Source of the DNA: Terriglobia bacterium
GTDB lineage: Bacteria; Acidobacteriota; Terriglobia; Terriglobales; Acidobacteriaceae
Direction of reading: 5' to 3'
Length of the DNA stretch: 49,442 nt
NCBI GenBank assembly: GCA_032252755.1
Contig: JAVUPY010000084.1
Location: 1 to 49,442, forward strand
Shown: in pieces, positions 16,207-26,700 of the stretch
How the letters are laid out: each line of letters begins with the position of its first letter
Position numbering within the stretch: the first letter of the stretch is position 1
The notes under the pieces: model-generated
The model's input: only the letters and a program-made list of their open reading frames with translations
What the model was told of the DNA's origin: nothing
Database searches by the model: none
Translations under genes and position numbers: made by a program

Positions 16207-19200
16207 ATGTTGAAATCGTGGCGCTTGATCCTCGGTGCCCTTTGGGTCGTACTAGCAATCGTCTCGCAGGGGACAGCACAGAACGCAGCGACAGGCGCCA
16301 TTGCCGGGACCGTGACCGACGCGTCCGGAGCGTCCGTGGTCGGGGCGCAAGTGAAGGTGACGAACGAAGCCACCGGTGAGGTGCGCAGGGTGACCTCGCG
16401 TTCCGACGGCTCGATTCTTATAAGCCTCCTGCCGCCTGGTGGCTATTCAATTATCGTCACCGCTCCTGGCTTCAAAACTGTCGACGTCAGCAAGGTCACC
16501 GTAACGGTGACAGAAACGGTCAATGTTCCGGTCCGCCTCGAAGTCGGTGCCACGAACGAGTCGGTGACTGTCACGGGATCGGAACTGCAGGTGAACACCG
16601 AATCCGCGGAGTTGGGTACGGTGACGTCCCGTCAAATGATCCAGAGCCTACCGTTGGTCACTCGGAACTATACACAGATCATTGCGCTCAATCCCGGCAT
16701 CTCAGCTGAGGTATCAAACGCCGGCGAACTGGGCAAGGGCAGTTCTTCTTATGGTGCTTCAACTGGCGGCTTCTCAGCCCAAGGTGGTAATACTAACGAC
16801 AACAATTTTCAAATGAACGGCGTCACTGTCAGCGACACGTTTGCAAGTGCACAGTTCAGCGGTGGAATAGCGGTCCCAAATCCTGACACTTTGCAGGAAT
16901 TCAAGGTTCTAACCGGGCAGTATGACGCCTCGTACGGCCGTAATGCCGGCGCGAATGTCAACGTTATTACTCGAGGCGGCACGAATGATTTCCATGGGTC
17001 GGTGTTTGAGTACTTTCGGAACGACGCCCTCAATGCGAATGAGTTTTTTCAGAAGCGGAATAATCAGCCGCGGCCGGTGTTAAGGAGCAATCAATTCGGG
17101 TTCACCTTCGGTGGGCCGCTCAAAAAGAATAAGCTCTTGTTTTTCGGTTCGTACCAGGGCACACGGCAGCGCAACGGAATGGCGGCTGGCTGTCTCAGCC
17201 GCGTGGAACTTCCGCCACTTACCAATGACCGCAGCGCCGCGGCCCTTGGGGCAATATTCGGCGGCAATGTCGGATATTTTAACTATGCGCTTGGGGTTAC
17301 AGCAGGCGTTCCGACCATAGCTGTCGACGGTTCCAATATCAACCCGGTCGCACTGAAACTCTTGCAGGCCAAGCTTCCGAATGGCCAGTATCTGATCCCA
17401 ACTCCCCAGTCGGTTCAGGCTTATACACCGTCAGCCGATCCTTCCGTGATTGATAGCGTGGGGACTTCGACGTTCAGTTCTCCCTGTCCGTACACTGAAG
17501 ACCAGTACATGGGCAATTTGGACTACTTGCAGTCGGACAAGAGCAAGTGGTCGGGCCGCACATTTGTCGCAAACAGCCAAGCGACGCAATCGCTGGCCGC
17601 AGGAGTTCCCGGATTCGGTGTCATCACTCCTGCCGACTACCGCAACATCAGTTTGGCCAACAGCTATGTCTTCAGTCCAGCACTTCTGAATCAACTGACC
17701 ATTGGTTTCACCCGGCAGCTGGCCGGACAGATTCAGGCGAATCCGTACAAATTCTCGGATTTCGGCATTACAGGGCTGACCGATGGGCCGCCCGTGATCT
17801 ATCTAAATGCGCTTACCACCGGTTTGAATATTGGCGGAAAAGGTCAAACGCAAACCGCCGCTCAAAATACCTATGAGGTTACTGATTCGATCTCCTGGAT
17901 TCACGGGAAGCACAGCTTCCGTTTTGGTGGCGGCGTTACCCGTTGGCAATACAATGCTTCCAACCTCCAATACTCTGGTGTGATGGAGTTCCTAACGTTC
18001 AGCGACCTTCTGCTCGGAAACGACGCCAATACGGCGGGATTGGGCGCTTACGGATATGGCAACCTTTATGGTTCCATCGCTCTGATAGGTGATTTGGCCC
18101 GTGATTATCGCATTTGGGAGAATAACGCTTGGGTTCAAGATGACGTGAGGATCACCAAACGGCTGACTCTGAATCTGGGCTTTCGCTACGAACGGCTCGG
18201 TGGAATGAGCGAGAAATGGGGCAGGAATACGTCTTTCGATTTCGCTCTGGCGGATCCGACTCCTCCCGCAACGGGGACGCTCGCAGGGTATTTGGTTCCC
18301 TCGAACTTCCGCAGCACGATACCCGACGGAGTTACAAAATCCGGCAATAACATGGGTATCGCCGGCGACGGCCAGAACACCTGGAATCCTCGCTTCGGCT
18401 TCGCTTGGCAGTTGCCCGGAACCGATCGACTGGTACTACGCGGCGGTTATGGAATGTTCCACAGCCGTACTACCGGCGTGGGGCTAATTCAATCCCTGAG
18501 CGCGCCGCCGCTTTCGTACATCGTGAATGACGTAGGGGCGGCCAATGCCGCAGCGACGGCTGCCAACCCATACGTCAGCCCGCTGCCCACATTGCCGTAC
18601 TTCCCGCTGATTACCCCGACCTCAGCCCAAACTCCGCAGGTTCTGTCGCAAAGTTATCGCCCCCCCACCTACCAGCGCTACAGCCTCGGGTTACAGGCGG
18701 CGCTTGCAAAAGATACCGTCCTCGAGGTCGACTATGTTGGAGCGCGCGACACGCAACTAATACGGCAGCGAAATATCGATCAGGCACAACTAGCCAGTCC
18801 GGACAATCCAATTCGTGGCGTGACCACCAATACCTCGGCCACCTCTAACATTCGTGCGCGCCTGCCTTACCAGGGATTATCCCCGACGGGAGCGCGCATT
18901 TATGAGAATGGGGCTGCCGGCTGGTACAACTCGCTACAGGTCAGCGCCAACAAGCGCATGAGCCACGGGCTGACGCTCCAAGGGTCCTATACGTTTGCCC
19001 GCGCGCTCAGCGACTCACCGGGGAGCATTTCGGCCACAATCGGCGGGCGTCCGAACGGTAACACCAACGATCCCAGGTCCACCTACGGCCCAGATCCGTT
19101 CGTGCGTGAGCATCGTTTCGTTCTCAGCTACCTGTACAATCTGCCCGGTCCGAAAGACGTGAATTCCTTCGCTGGACGGATTTTAGGTAACTGGTCACTT

Positions 19201-19674
19201 TCTGGAGTTACCGTGGCGCAGTCTGGGCACCGCCTTACTTTCGGCTATACCAACGCTGCGAACGTATTCGGCATCAACAGCGACCGTCCAGATTACGTTC
19301 CCGGCTGCAACATCAATACCTCCGGAGGGGTCGAAAGCCGGCTGAACGCGTACTGGAACCCGGCATGTTTCACCAAACCTGCAGCGCTTGCGGCTCCCAA
19401 CTCGGGAACGCTTTTCGGAACCAGTCCTATTGGCCTTGGACACGGACCTGACCAGGTCAACTTCGACATCTCAATCGCCAAGCAGATCCCAATCAAATGG
19501 CCGAACGAGGTTTCCCGTCTGGAGTTCTACACACAGTTCTTTAACGCGCTCAACCACCCCCAGTTTGCCGATCCAAGTACCCAGTTCACGGGGACTGGTT
19601 TTGGAGCAAACGCGATCACATCGACAGTTACGAACCCCAGGATTATTCAATTCGCACTGAAGTACAGTTTCTAA
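16207..19674 (+). CDS. Oar-like TonB-dependent receptor 1 with carboxypeptidase-regulatory domain
   Basis: Outer-membrane receptor of 1155 aa. The start is the ATG at 16207, preceded by AGGAG and followed by a signal peptide (MLKSWRLILG to QGTAQ). A CarboxypepD_reg-like β-sandwich comes first (GAIAGTVTDASGASVVGAQV), then a plug region (SLPLVTRNYTQIIALNPG) and a long β-barrel ending FALKYSF, with the terminal Phe typical of outer-membrane proteins. It probably imports large peptides or their fragments for the surrounding peptidases. No SusD gene is present, as usual in Acidobacteriota. A strong stem-loop follows before the S41 peptidase gene. Confidence 0.93.
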   Translation: MLKSWRLILGALWVVLAIVSQGTAQNAATGAIAGTVTDASGASVVGAQVKVTNEATGEVRRVTSRSDGSILISLLPPGGYSIIVTAPGFKTVDVSKVTVTVTETVNVPVRLEVGATNESVTVTGSELQVNTESAELGTVTSRQMIQSLPLVTRNYTQIIALNPGISAEVSNAGELGKGSSSYGASTGGFSAQGGNTNDNNFQMNGVTVSDTFASAQFSGGIAVPNPDTLQEFKVLTGQYDASYGRNAGANVNVITRGGTNDFHGSVFEYFRNDALNANEFFQKRNNQPRPVLRSNQFGFTFGGPLKKNKLLFFGSYQGTRQRNGMAAGCLSRVELPPLTNDRSAAALGAIFGGNVGYFNYALGVTAGVPTIAVDGSNINPVALKLLQAKLPNGQYLIPTPQSVQAYTPSADPSVIDSVGTSTFSSPCPYTEDQYMGNLDYLQSDKSKWSGRTFVANSQATQSLAAGVPGFGVITPADYRNISLANSYVFSPALLNQLTIGFTRQLAGQIQANPYKFSDFGITGLTDGPPVIYLNALTTGLNIGGKGQTQTAAQNTYEVTDSISWIHGKHSFRFGGGVTRWQYNASNLQYSGVMEFLTFSDLLLGNDANTAGLGAYGYGNLYGSIALIGDLARDYRIWENNAWVQDDVRITKRLTLNLGFRYERLGGMSEKWGRNTSFDFALADPTPPATGTLAGYLVPSNFRSTIPDGVTKSGNNMGIAGDGQNTWNPRFGFAWQLPGTDRLVLRGGYGMFHSRTTGVGLIQSLSAPPLSYIVNDVGAANAAATAANPYVSPLPTLPYFPLITPTSAQTPQVLSQSYRPPTYQRYSLGLQAALAKDTVLEVDYVGARDTQLIRQRNIDQAQLASPDNPIRGVTTNTSATSNIRARLPYQGLSPTGARIYENGAAGWYNSLQVSANKRMSHGLTLQGSYTFARALSDSPGSISATIGGRPNGNTNDPRSTYGPDPFVREHRFVLSYLYNLPGPKDVNSFAGRILGNWSLSGVTVAQSGHRLTFGYTNAANVFGINSDRPDYVPGCNINTSGGVESRLNAYWNPACFTKPAALAAPNSGTLFGTSPIGLGHGPDQVNFDISIAKQIPIKWPNEVSRLEFYTQFFNALNHPQFADPSTQFTGTGFGANAITSTVTNPRIIQFALKYSF

Positions 19675-19700
19675 CTCATTGCCACTCATCCCCTCAAGCA

Positions 19701-19743
19701 GAGTATTCGCCTGGCAACCGCATCTGGCGCCAGGCGAATACTC
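19701..19743 (+). terminator. Intercistronic stem-loop after TonB receptor 1
   Basis: Perfect 15-bp arms, GAGTATTCGCCTGGC at 19701-19715 and its complement at 19729-19743, with a 13-base loop. No T-tract follows, and the ribosome site of the S41 gene begins a few bases later. It is better read as an mRNA-stabilising or partial-attenuation element than as a full terminator. Confidence 0.7.
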
Positions 19744-19755
19744 AACGGAGAAATC

Positions 19756-21420
19756 GTGATCCCGAGTTCTCGTGCTTTGCTTCTGCAGGTAGTCATCGCT
19801 CTTTTTGTATGTCCTTTGTTTGCCCAAGCTCCTGAACATCTCACCCATGATCAAGCCTTTCAGGATGCTCGCGAATTCGTTCATCTGCTTGAGACGGCGC
19901 ATCCGGATCCGTATTCAAACCTCGGCGGCAAGGTTGCGTTCGAACGCAAGGCCGAAGACCTTTACAAGGCAATTCCCGCGGAGGGGCTGGATGTTCCCGG
20001 TCTCCGCGATCGACTGGCGGCTTTCATCGCGCCCCTGCATGATGGGCATACGCGAGTCGGCGGGCGAAGCGACAAGTGGAGCGATGATTCTCCCAAACTC
20101 ACAGTTGAGTTTCAGATCGCGTCCGATGGGCTACTGATTTCGGCATCCGATCTGCCGGAGTTGAAAGGTCTGCGCGGTTCCCGGTTACTTGCCGTGAATG
20201 GCATCACCGTTGACCAATTGCTCGAGCGGATGTCGCAGCAGGTGGCGACGGAAAACCAGTATGGGACGTACGTCGGACTCACGATCGTTTTGCGAAGTTC
20301 CAAGCTGCTGAGCAATCTGATTCCCGGCCTCGACCGTGCGTCGGGTGTCACCTATACCCTGCAAACGCCGGCTGGGCAGCGGATCGAGCGCAAGATCAGT
20401 TGGGGTGGAACGCATCCAGAGGACTCTCAGAAGTGGGTCGACCAGTCCTTGTACTGGCCGGGTCTAAAGCGATCCGAAGATCCTTTTTATTACCGCTTCC
20501 TTCCAGATGGCAAAACGGCTTATTTCCGCGTCGCCAACATGATGCCGCGCGAGGGTTATGAGATTGTCGAGAAATACCATGTCGGCAATCTCAAGGAGTT
20601 TCTCGCGGAGTACTACAAGCGACATAACCGGCCGATGCCCGCGGACACGGCCGCGGCACTGGCCGGGATTCCTTCACTTTTTGAGCAGGGAACGAACCTG
20701 CTGAACGAAATGAAGCGCAGGAACACGCCTAACCTGATCGTGGATTTGCGAGGAAATGGCGGCGGTTCGACGCCAACGTTTATTCCATTTATCTACCAGC
20801 TGTTCGGTGATACCTACTTCGCTCGCGCTACCGGTGCGCAGTTCGTGCAGGTCAAGTCTGAACTCTATCTCCAGAAGTACAACTCCACCGTGGCCGAAGA
20901 ACGTAAGAAGGATCCAAATTTTGAAGTGGGCGAGTACGAGTTCACCTCGAGCTACGAGGGCAAGACAACCGAGGAGAAGAGGATCAAGCGGATCTCAGAT
21001 TTCAGCGAACATCACATGTCGTTTGCCCCGGCGCTGGAAGCGATGAACGGCAAGCCGCTCTATACGCCGAAAAGACTGGTGGTTCTCTGCGATCCGGGCG
21101 TGTTCAGCGCGGCGTTCCAGGCGATGTTCTATCTGCACGATGTCGGGGCGGTGGTTGTAGGGGTGCCGTCAGCGCAATCGCCCAACGCGTTTATGGAAGC
21201 GACACCCTTCACGCTCACGATTTCGAAGATACCCGGTTCAATTTCGAATGGCATGCAGATGTTCATGCCTGACAATCCGAGGGCGAACATCTTTCACCCG
21301 GACTTTGAAGTCACGTATTCCACTTATAAAAAGTATGGTTTCGACGATGAGACTGCGTTGCGTTATGCGGTGGATTTGCTAGCGGCGGGAAAGATCGCGA
21401 CGCCGGCAAAGACTGAATGA
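19756..21420 (+). CDS. S41-family serine peptidase, exported
   Basis: Exported C-terminal-processing-like (S41) peptidase of 554 aa. It starts at a GTG with GGAG six bases upstream and has a signal peptide ending in PLFAQA. A helical N-terminal domain (EFVHLLETAHPDPYSNLG) and a DGHTRVGG segment are followed by a degraded PDZ-like part (GSRLLAVNGITVDQLL) and the S41 core: LIVDLRGNGGGSTP, then LVVLCDPGVFSAAFQAM, where the Ser is the probable nucleophile. It likely cleaves imported peptides in the periplasm. It overlaps or abuts the next gene and belongs to the TonB receptor unit. Confidence 0.88.
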   Translation: MIPSSRALLLQVVIALFVCPLFAQAPEHLTHDQAFQDAREFVHLLETAHPDPYSNLGGKVAFERKAEDLYKAIPAEGLDVPGLRDRLAAFIAPLHDGHTRVGGRSDKWSDDSPKLTVEFQIASDGLLISASDLPELKGLRGSRLLAVNGITVDQLLERMSQQVATENQYGTYVGLTIVLRSSKLLSNLIPGLDRASGVTYTLQTPAGQRIERKISWGGTHPEDSQKWVDQSLYWPGLKRSEDPFYYRFLPDGKTAYFRVANMMPREGYEIVEKYHVGNLKEFLAEYYKRHNRPMPADTAAALAGIPSLFEQGTNLLNEMKRRNTPNLIVDLRGNGGGSTPTFIPFIYQLFGDTYFARATGAQFVQVKSELYLQKYNSTVAEERKKDPNFEVGEYEFTSSYEGKTTEEKRIKRISDFSEHHMSFAPALEAMNGKPLYTPKRLVVLCDPGVFSAAFQAMFYLHDVGAVVVGVPSAQSPNAFMEATPFTLTISKIPGSISNGMQMFMPDNPRANIFHPDFEVTYSTYKKYGFDDETALRYAVDLLAAGKIATPAKTE

Positions 21421-21446
21421 TCGAAGAGATCTATTGGGAGGAAATT

Positions 21447-22202
21447 GTGGAAGAGAAATTACGCAGAGAATTACGTTGGTTGAAGGCCTATGCATTCCTT
21501 TCGATGTTGTTGTTCGCGGTGTTGATTTTTGTAGCCGCAGCCGGACCCGAGAAAACGAAGTTCGATCAGATTGAAGTTCACCGGATCAATGTTGTGGAAC
21601 CCGACGGTACTCTGCGGATGACGATTTCGAACAACGCCGAGTCGCCGGGACCCGTGTTGGGCGGTCTGTATATGAAAAAGCGCGAGGGCACACGCGGAGC
21701 CGGCATGATCTTCTTCAACGACCAGGGCGACGAGTGCGGGGGGATGACCTGGAGCGGCAAGAAGAAGGACGGCAAAATTGCCGCCGATGGCGGCCTCATG
21801 TTCGACCAGTTCGATCAGGATCAGACCGTGGGGATCAACTACACGCAGCACGGCGACCAGCGCGCCGCCGGTTTGCACGTGTGGAACCGGTCGCTGACAC
21901 CAATCGGAGACTTTGCGCGCCAAGTGAATACCGTGGAAGAAATGAAGGACGGTCCTCAGAAGACCGAGGCTTTGAAGAAGATTCGCGAACAGGCAATTGC
22001 AACCGGGATGGCGGGCCAGGAGCGAGTATTCGTCGGACGGATGGGAAACAACGACGCGGTGGTCAGCCTGAAAGATACAAATGGGAAGCCGCGCATTTTG
22101 CTTTCTGTGGACGCCCAGAACCAGCCTAAAATCCAGATGCTCGACGAGAACGGGAAGGTGGTCTACAGCTTGCCCGCGCAGGAGGCGGCGCCTCATCAAT
22201 AA
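21447..22202 (+). CDS. Membrane-anchored protein of unknown family, copy 1
   Basis: Not recognised. I choose the GTG at 21447 because GGGAGG lies five bases upstream; an ATG at 21417 overlapping the S41 stop (ATGA) is the alternative. The protein has a short cytoplasmic start, one membrane segment (AYAFLSMLLFAVLIFVAAAG) and a ~220-residue outside domain. The signature RINVVEPDGTLRM is followed by glycine-rich β-repeats (GAGMIFFNDQGDECGGMTW) and a final LSVDAQNQPKIQMLDENGKV block. A clear paralogue at 30066 shares this layout and also follows an amidohydrolase gene in its unit, suggesting an accessory to the peptidases or amidohydrolases. Confidence 0.8.
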   Translation: MEEKLRRELRWLKAYAFLSMLLFAVLIFVAAAGPEKTKFDQIEVHRINVVEPDGTLRMTISNNAESPGPVLGGLYMKKREGTRGAGMIFFNDQGDECGGMTWSGKKKDGKIAADGGLMFDQFDQDQTVGINYTQHGDQRAAGLHVWNRSLTPIGDFARQVNTVEEMKDGPQKTEALKKIREQAIATGMAGQERVFVGRMGNNDAVVSLKDTNGKPRILLSVDAQNQPKIQMLDENGKVVYSLPAQEAAPHQ

Positions 22203-22324
22203 CCGAGTAGAATGACGGAACCGCATCGATCATGGCGCAAGATCGCTTATGCGCATCGGCGGAACGAATCCCCGGATTCCGAGACTGTATTTCCGGGGTT
22301 CGACTAACCGCAAGGAGAATACTT

Positions 22325-23662
22325 GTGCGCAAGCTGCGTGTGTTCGGTTTTCTGCTGTTATTTTCCTCGTTGACATTTGGTCAGAGCGTGCCGACGCCTG
22401 CGCCCCTGCCTTCGAGCGCCGGCGCTGTGTATCTCATTAAGGCCGGTCTGCTGATCGACCCTGAAACCGGCACCGCCACGCCCAACCAGATGATCGCGGT
22501 GAACGGCGGTCGCATTGTTGCCATAGGCGCAAACATCGCCACACCCGCCGGAGCGGAGGTCATCGATCTCTCTGGTTACTCGGTACTGCCGGGCTTGGTG
22601 GATGCTCACACGCATCTCGCGACGACTACAGTTCCCGAAGACAACCACAATCTCTATTTCACCTATATTCACGACTCCACACCGTTACGTGCCATCCAGG
22701 CGGCTTCGAACGGCATGCAGATGCTCGATGCAGGTTTCACCGTGGTGCGCGACATGGGAAACAACGGCAATTACGCCGATACAGCATTACGCGTTGCGAT
22801 CGAGCAGGGGTGGATTCCTGGTCCAACCGTCGTCAACGCCGGACTCTTGATAGCCCCGATGGGCGGTCAATTCAATCCGACACCGGAGATGGCGATGCAG
22901 CACACAATCGTCTATCCCGAGTACCTCGAGGCCGACACTCCCGACGAGATCATCAAGGCGGTGCACCAGAACATCCTTTTCGGCGCGAAGCTGATCAAGG
23001 TGTGTGTCGATTGTAAGCCTTATGGCTATAGCGTTCAGGACCTGAAGCTATTCGTAAGCGAGGCAGCGCGTGCCGGATTGAAGGTTGCCGGTCACGTGCA
23101 GACGCATGCGGGCGCCTTGCGCGCCATTGAAGCCGGTCTCTGGTCGATCGAGCATGATTACGCGTTGACCGACGATGTGCAGAAACTGATGGCGCAGAAA
23201 GGGATCTGGCGTGTCGGCACCGAGGAGCCTGTCAGTTCCTACAGCGGCTCGCAGGCCGCGCTCGACAAGACAATTGCCGGGATCAAACAGGCGTACGCGG
23301 ACGGCGTGAAGATGGCATTCAGCACCGATATTGCCTCGTATATTCCCGGCTTAACTCGGGGCCAGCGCGCCATCGGCTACATCAGTACGTGGGAGAAGAG
23401 TGGGCTTCTCAGCAATGAAATTCTGAAGATCATGACCGTGAATGGATACAAGGTCTGTGACATTTACGACAAACGTGGACCGATTCGCGTCGGCTTTCCG
23501 GCGGATATGATCGCCGTAAAGGGGGATCCGCTGGAGAACATCGACGTCCTGCGGAACGTGAGCTTCGTAATGAAGGACGGTCTGGTATTCAAGCGTGCCG
23601 GCATCATGATGCCGGCAAAATTCTTTCATGGTGGCCCGGTGAACGGGTGGAACATTCACTGA
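22325..23662 (+). CDS. Secreted amidohydrolase (imidazolonepropionase/Xaa-Pro dipeptidase-like), copy 1
   Basis: Metal-dependent amidohydrolase of ~445 aa. I start it at the GTG at 22325, with AAGGAG upstream and a signal peptide (MRKLRVFGFLLLFSSLTFG); the longer frame to 22232 gives no signal sequence. Metal site: HxH in DAHTHL, bridging Lys in GAKLIKVCVDC, His in KVAGHVQTHAG and SIEHDY, and Asp in AFSTDIASY. Members of this subgroup hydrolyse Xaa-Pro, Xaa-Arg/Lys dipeptides or cyclic imides. A periplasmic dipeptidase role would fit the neighbouring S41 and M16 enzymes. A paralogue is at 28728. Confidence 0.88.
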   Translation: MRKLRVFGFLLLFSSLTFGQSVPTPAPLPSSAGAVYLIKAGLLIDPETGTATPNQMIAVNGGRIVAIGANIATPAGAEVIDLSGYSVLPGLVDAHTHLATTTVPEDNHNLYFTYIHDSTPLRAIQAASNGMQMLDAGFTVVRDMGNNGNYADTALRVAIEQGWIPGPTVVNAGLLIAPMGGQFNPTPEMAMQHTIVYPEYLEADTPDEIIKAVHQNILFGAKLIKVCVDCKPYGYSVQDLKLFVSEAARAGLKVAGHVQTHAGALRAIEAGLWSIEHDYALTDDVQKLMAQKGIWRVGTEEPVSSYSGSQAALDKTIAGIKQAYADGVKMAFSTDIASYIPGLTRGQRAIGYISTWEKSGLLSNEILKIMTVNGYKVCDIYDKRGPIRVGFPADMIAVKGDPLENIDVLRNVSFVMKDGLVFKRAGIMMPAKFFHGGPVNGWNIH

Positions 23663-23686
23663 CCGCCCACTCTCGTCGTCCCTGAT

Positions 23687-23702
23687 GGAATCAAATGTTG
23701 CA
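23687..23702. promoter_or_regulatory. Weak copy of the regional operator
   Basis: GGAATC-AAAT-GTTGCA: perfect right arm, left arm 4 of 6. It lies 97 bases upstream of the full site at 23784, a pairing like that at the TonB receptor (118 bases). Confidence 0.4.
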
Positions 23703-23737
23703 TTTCTTGAAGATAGATGGCAGAAGATAGCGTCGTC

Positions 23738-23766
23738 TTGACACCTGCGGCCTCAGGGCGTAAGCT
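23738..23766 (+). promoter_or_regulatory. Putative promoter of the Asp-box/esterase 2 unit
   Basis: TTGACA at 23738-23743, 17 bases, TAAGCT at 23761-23766. The operator at 23784 begins 18 bases after the -10, as at 11318. It lies inside the open frame of the following gene, which argues for a later start codon there. Confidence 0.5.
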
Positions 23767-23783
23767 CCCGCTACTCTCAATTG

Positions 23784-23799
23784 TGAAACATATGTTGCA
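23784..23799. promoter_or_regulatory. Regional operator, copy 6 (TGAAACATATGTTGCA)
   Basis: Identical in all 16 bases to the copy at 7935. It contains an in-frame ATG (23792) of the Asp-box gene, so the site may overlap the start codon. Confidence 0.72.
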
Positions 23800-26700
23800 C
23801 TCATCGAAAAGTGGTTTAACAACTCAACTTTGGTGTGGGTTCCTGTCATTGGCTATTTGCGCTGTGCCCCTTGTCGCAGAAGCTGCGGCATCGAGCGCCC
23901 TGTCAACCCCGGCATCCACAAAATACCATTCGGTTTTGTCCGGATTGCATTTTCGAGAGATCGGGCCCGCAATGCAGGGTGGACGCATCGATGCAATTGC
24001 TGTTGATCCGCGAGATCCCGACATCTTCTACATCGGGGCCGCGACTGGGGGAGTGTGGAAGACTACAAATGGCGGCACGACTTTTAGTCCAATGTTCGAC
24101 GATCTTCCGGCACTGACGGTCGGAGACATTGTTGTCGCACCCTCGAATCCATCCATCGTCTGGGTCGGCAGCGGCGAGCCAAACAACCGCCAAAGCTCGT
24201 CATGGGGCACCGGTGTGTATAAGTCCACAGACGGTGGCCATACCTGGTCGCACATGGGGTTGGAAGACACGCAGTCGATCGGCCGCGTCGCCATTGATCC
24301 CACGAATCCCGACGTCGTATACGTTGCCGCTCTCGGGCATCTTTGGGGGCCCAACGCGGAACGAGGCCTCTTCAAGACTGTGGACGGCGGGAAGACTTGG
24401 ACGAAGGTTCTTTTCATCGACAATGACACAGGCGTCGTTGACGTTGCACTCGATCCGGGCAGCCCGAACATTGTTTACGCGGCTGCTTATGAGCGGCGTC
24501 GCGCCCCGTGGGGGTTTGACGGTGGTGGTCCCGGTTCGGCTCTCTACAAGAGCACGGATGGGGGGGCCACCTGGAAGAAACTGACGGAGGGATTGCCGAA
24601 GACGGGCAATCTTGGCCGCATCGGGATCGCAATCTATCCGAAGAACCCGGCGATTGTCTACACCGTTATCGAGGGTAAAGGCGGAGGAATATTTCGCAGC
24701 GAGGATCGCGGCGAGAGTTGGAAGAAGATGGGCGAGAGCGAACCGGCCTCGCCATACTTCAGCCAATTGCGAATTGATCCGAACAACGACCTGAGAATCT
24801 GGGCGCTGCTCGATTTCCTTATGATTTCATCCGACGGCGGGAAGACTTTCACTCCCGATATGCGCACCGGAGCTCACTGGGACTTTCACGACCTCTGGAT
24901 GGATCCACGCAACTCCGGCCACATGCTCGCTGCGACCGACGGGGGACTTTACCGCAGCAACGACGATGGCAAAACCTGGGAATTCCTGAACTCGCTCCCG
25001 CTGGGGCAGGTCTATCGTCTCGGTTTCGACAACGAAAAGCCGTATCGACTCTGTGGCGGGTTCCAGGACAACGGTGTGCTGTGCGGCCCGAGTCGCACTC
25101 GGTCCGCCGAAGGAATCGCCAACACCGACTGGCAGCGCGTCCTGACGGGCGACGGATTTTTCGTGCAGATAGATCCGAGCGATCCCAACATACTTTATTC
25201 GGAGTCACAGGACGGCGCGTTGTCCCGTCTCGATCTGCGTTCGCACGAGTGGCTCCCCATAGCACCCCAGCCCGATCCGGGGGAGCCCCCGTACCGTTTC
25301 AGCTGGGACTCTCCCTTGCTGGTATCTAAGCAAGAGCCCGGCACCATCTACTTCGCAGCCAATTATCTTTTCAGGTCGACGGATCGCGGCAACACCTGGA
25401 CAAAACTTAGCGGCGATCTGACGACCGGCGTCGATCGCAACACGCTGACGATTCTGGGCAAGACGCCGAGCAAAGACACGGTCTCTCTGAACTATGGAAT
25501 CGCTTATTACCCGAGCATCAGCGCGGTCGCCCAATCTCCTCTCGACGCGAAGATTTTGTGGGCGGGGACGCAGGATGGCAATGTGCAGGTTTCGCGCGAC
25601 GGCGGACACACTTGGAACAACGTTGCGACCAACATCCGCGGCGTGCCGCACGGCACCTGGGTGAGCAGCGTCGTTGCTTCGAAGACCGCGCTGGGCGCTG
25701 CATACGTCGCGTTCGACGGCCATCGCGGAGACGATTTCAAGGCTTACATCTTCGGTACCACCGATTTCGGTCGCTCGTGGACTAACCTATCAGGCAGTAT
25801 TCCGGCCGGTGGCACAGTCCACGTTGTCTGCGAGGATCCCGCCAACCCCTCACTTCTTTTTGCCGGAACTGAGTATGGGGCGTACGTCTCGTTCGATCAG
25901 GGCAAGCAGTGGGAAAAATTGACCGAACTGCCGGATGTGCCGGTGCATGATATTGGCATCCAGCCCCGGGAACACGATCTCATCATGGGGACGCACGGCA
26001 GATCGTTCTACATTCTCGATGACATTCGTCCACTGGAGGAGCTGAGCGGGAAAGTGCTGGACTCCAAGCTGCACGTGTTCTCCATTCGCCCGGCGACGTC
26101 GTGGCGCTTGTTCATCAGCAGCAACGGATACAACGGCGATATTAAGTTCAACGCGCCGAACCCTCCAAACGGCGCGACGATTTCGTACTACCTCGATCAA
26201 GATGCAAAGCAGGTCACGGTAACCGTGCGCGACGCCTCGGGCGCTGTGGTGCAGACGATGAAGGCCGACGGCAAAGCCGGCCTGCACCGTGTGAATTGGG
26301 ATCTACGCTATACCACAGCGAACAAGCCTCTGGATCTGCAGATTTGGGCAGCGCAGCAGGGATTTCTAATCTACCATTCGCTACCGCACCTCGGAATGTC
26401 GGCCCCATTGGTTCCGCCGGGAGTTTATAGCGTTGAAGTATCGGCAGACGCGACAAATGTGATCGAGAAAGTCACTGTCGCCGACGACCCGAATGTCACA
26501 ATCAACGCCGCGGACCGCGAGGCTCACGACAAGCTGACCATGCAAGCATTCCATCTCTACGAACGGGGAATGGACGTGCAGCGGTCAATTCTGGGGATGG
26601 AGGGAGCCCTGAATTCCGCGCAGGAACATTGGAAGAAATATGGGGTTGAATTGCCGGCGGCCTTGAAAATATCAGCGGCAGACCTTCAGAAAACAGTCGA

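Noticed and set aside
21471-22226. 251-codon frame on the minus strand
   Set aside because: Antisense to the membrane-anchored protein, whose paralogue at 30066 confirms the plus-strand reading.
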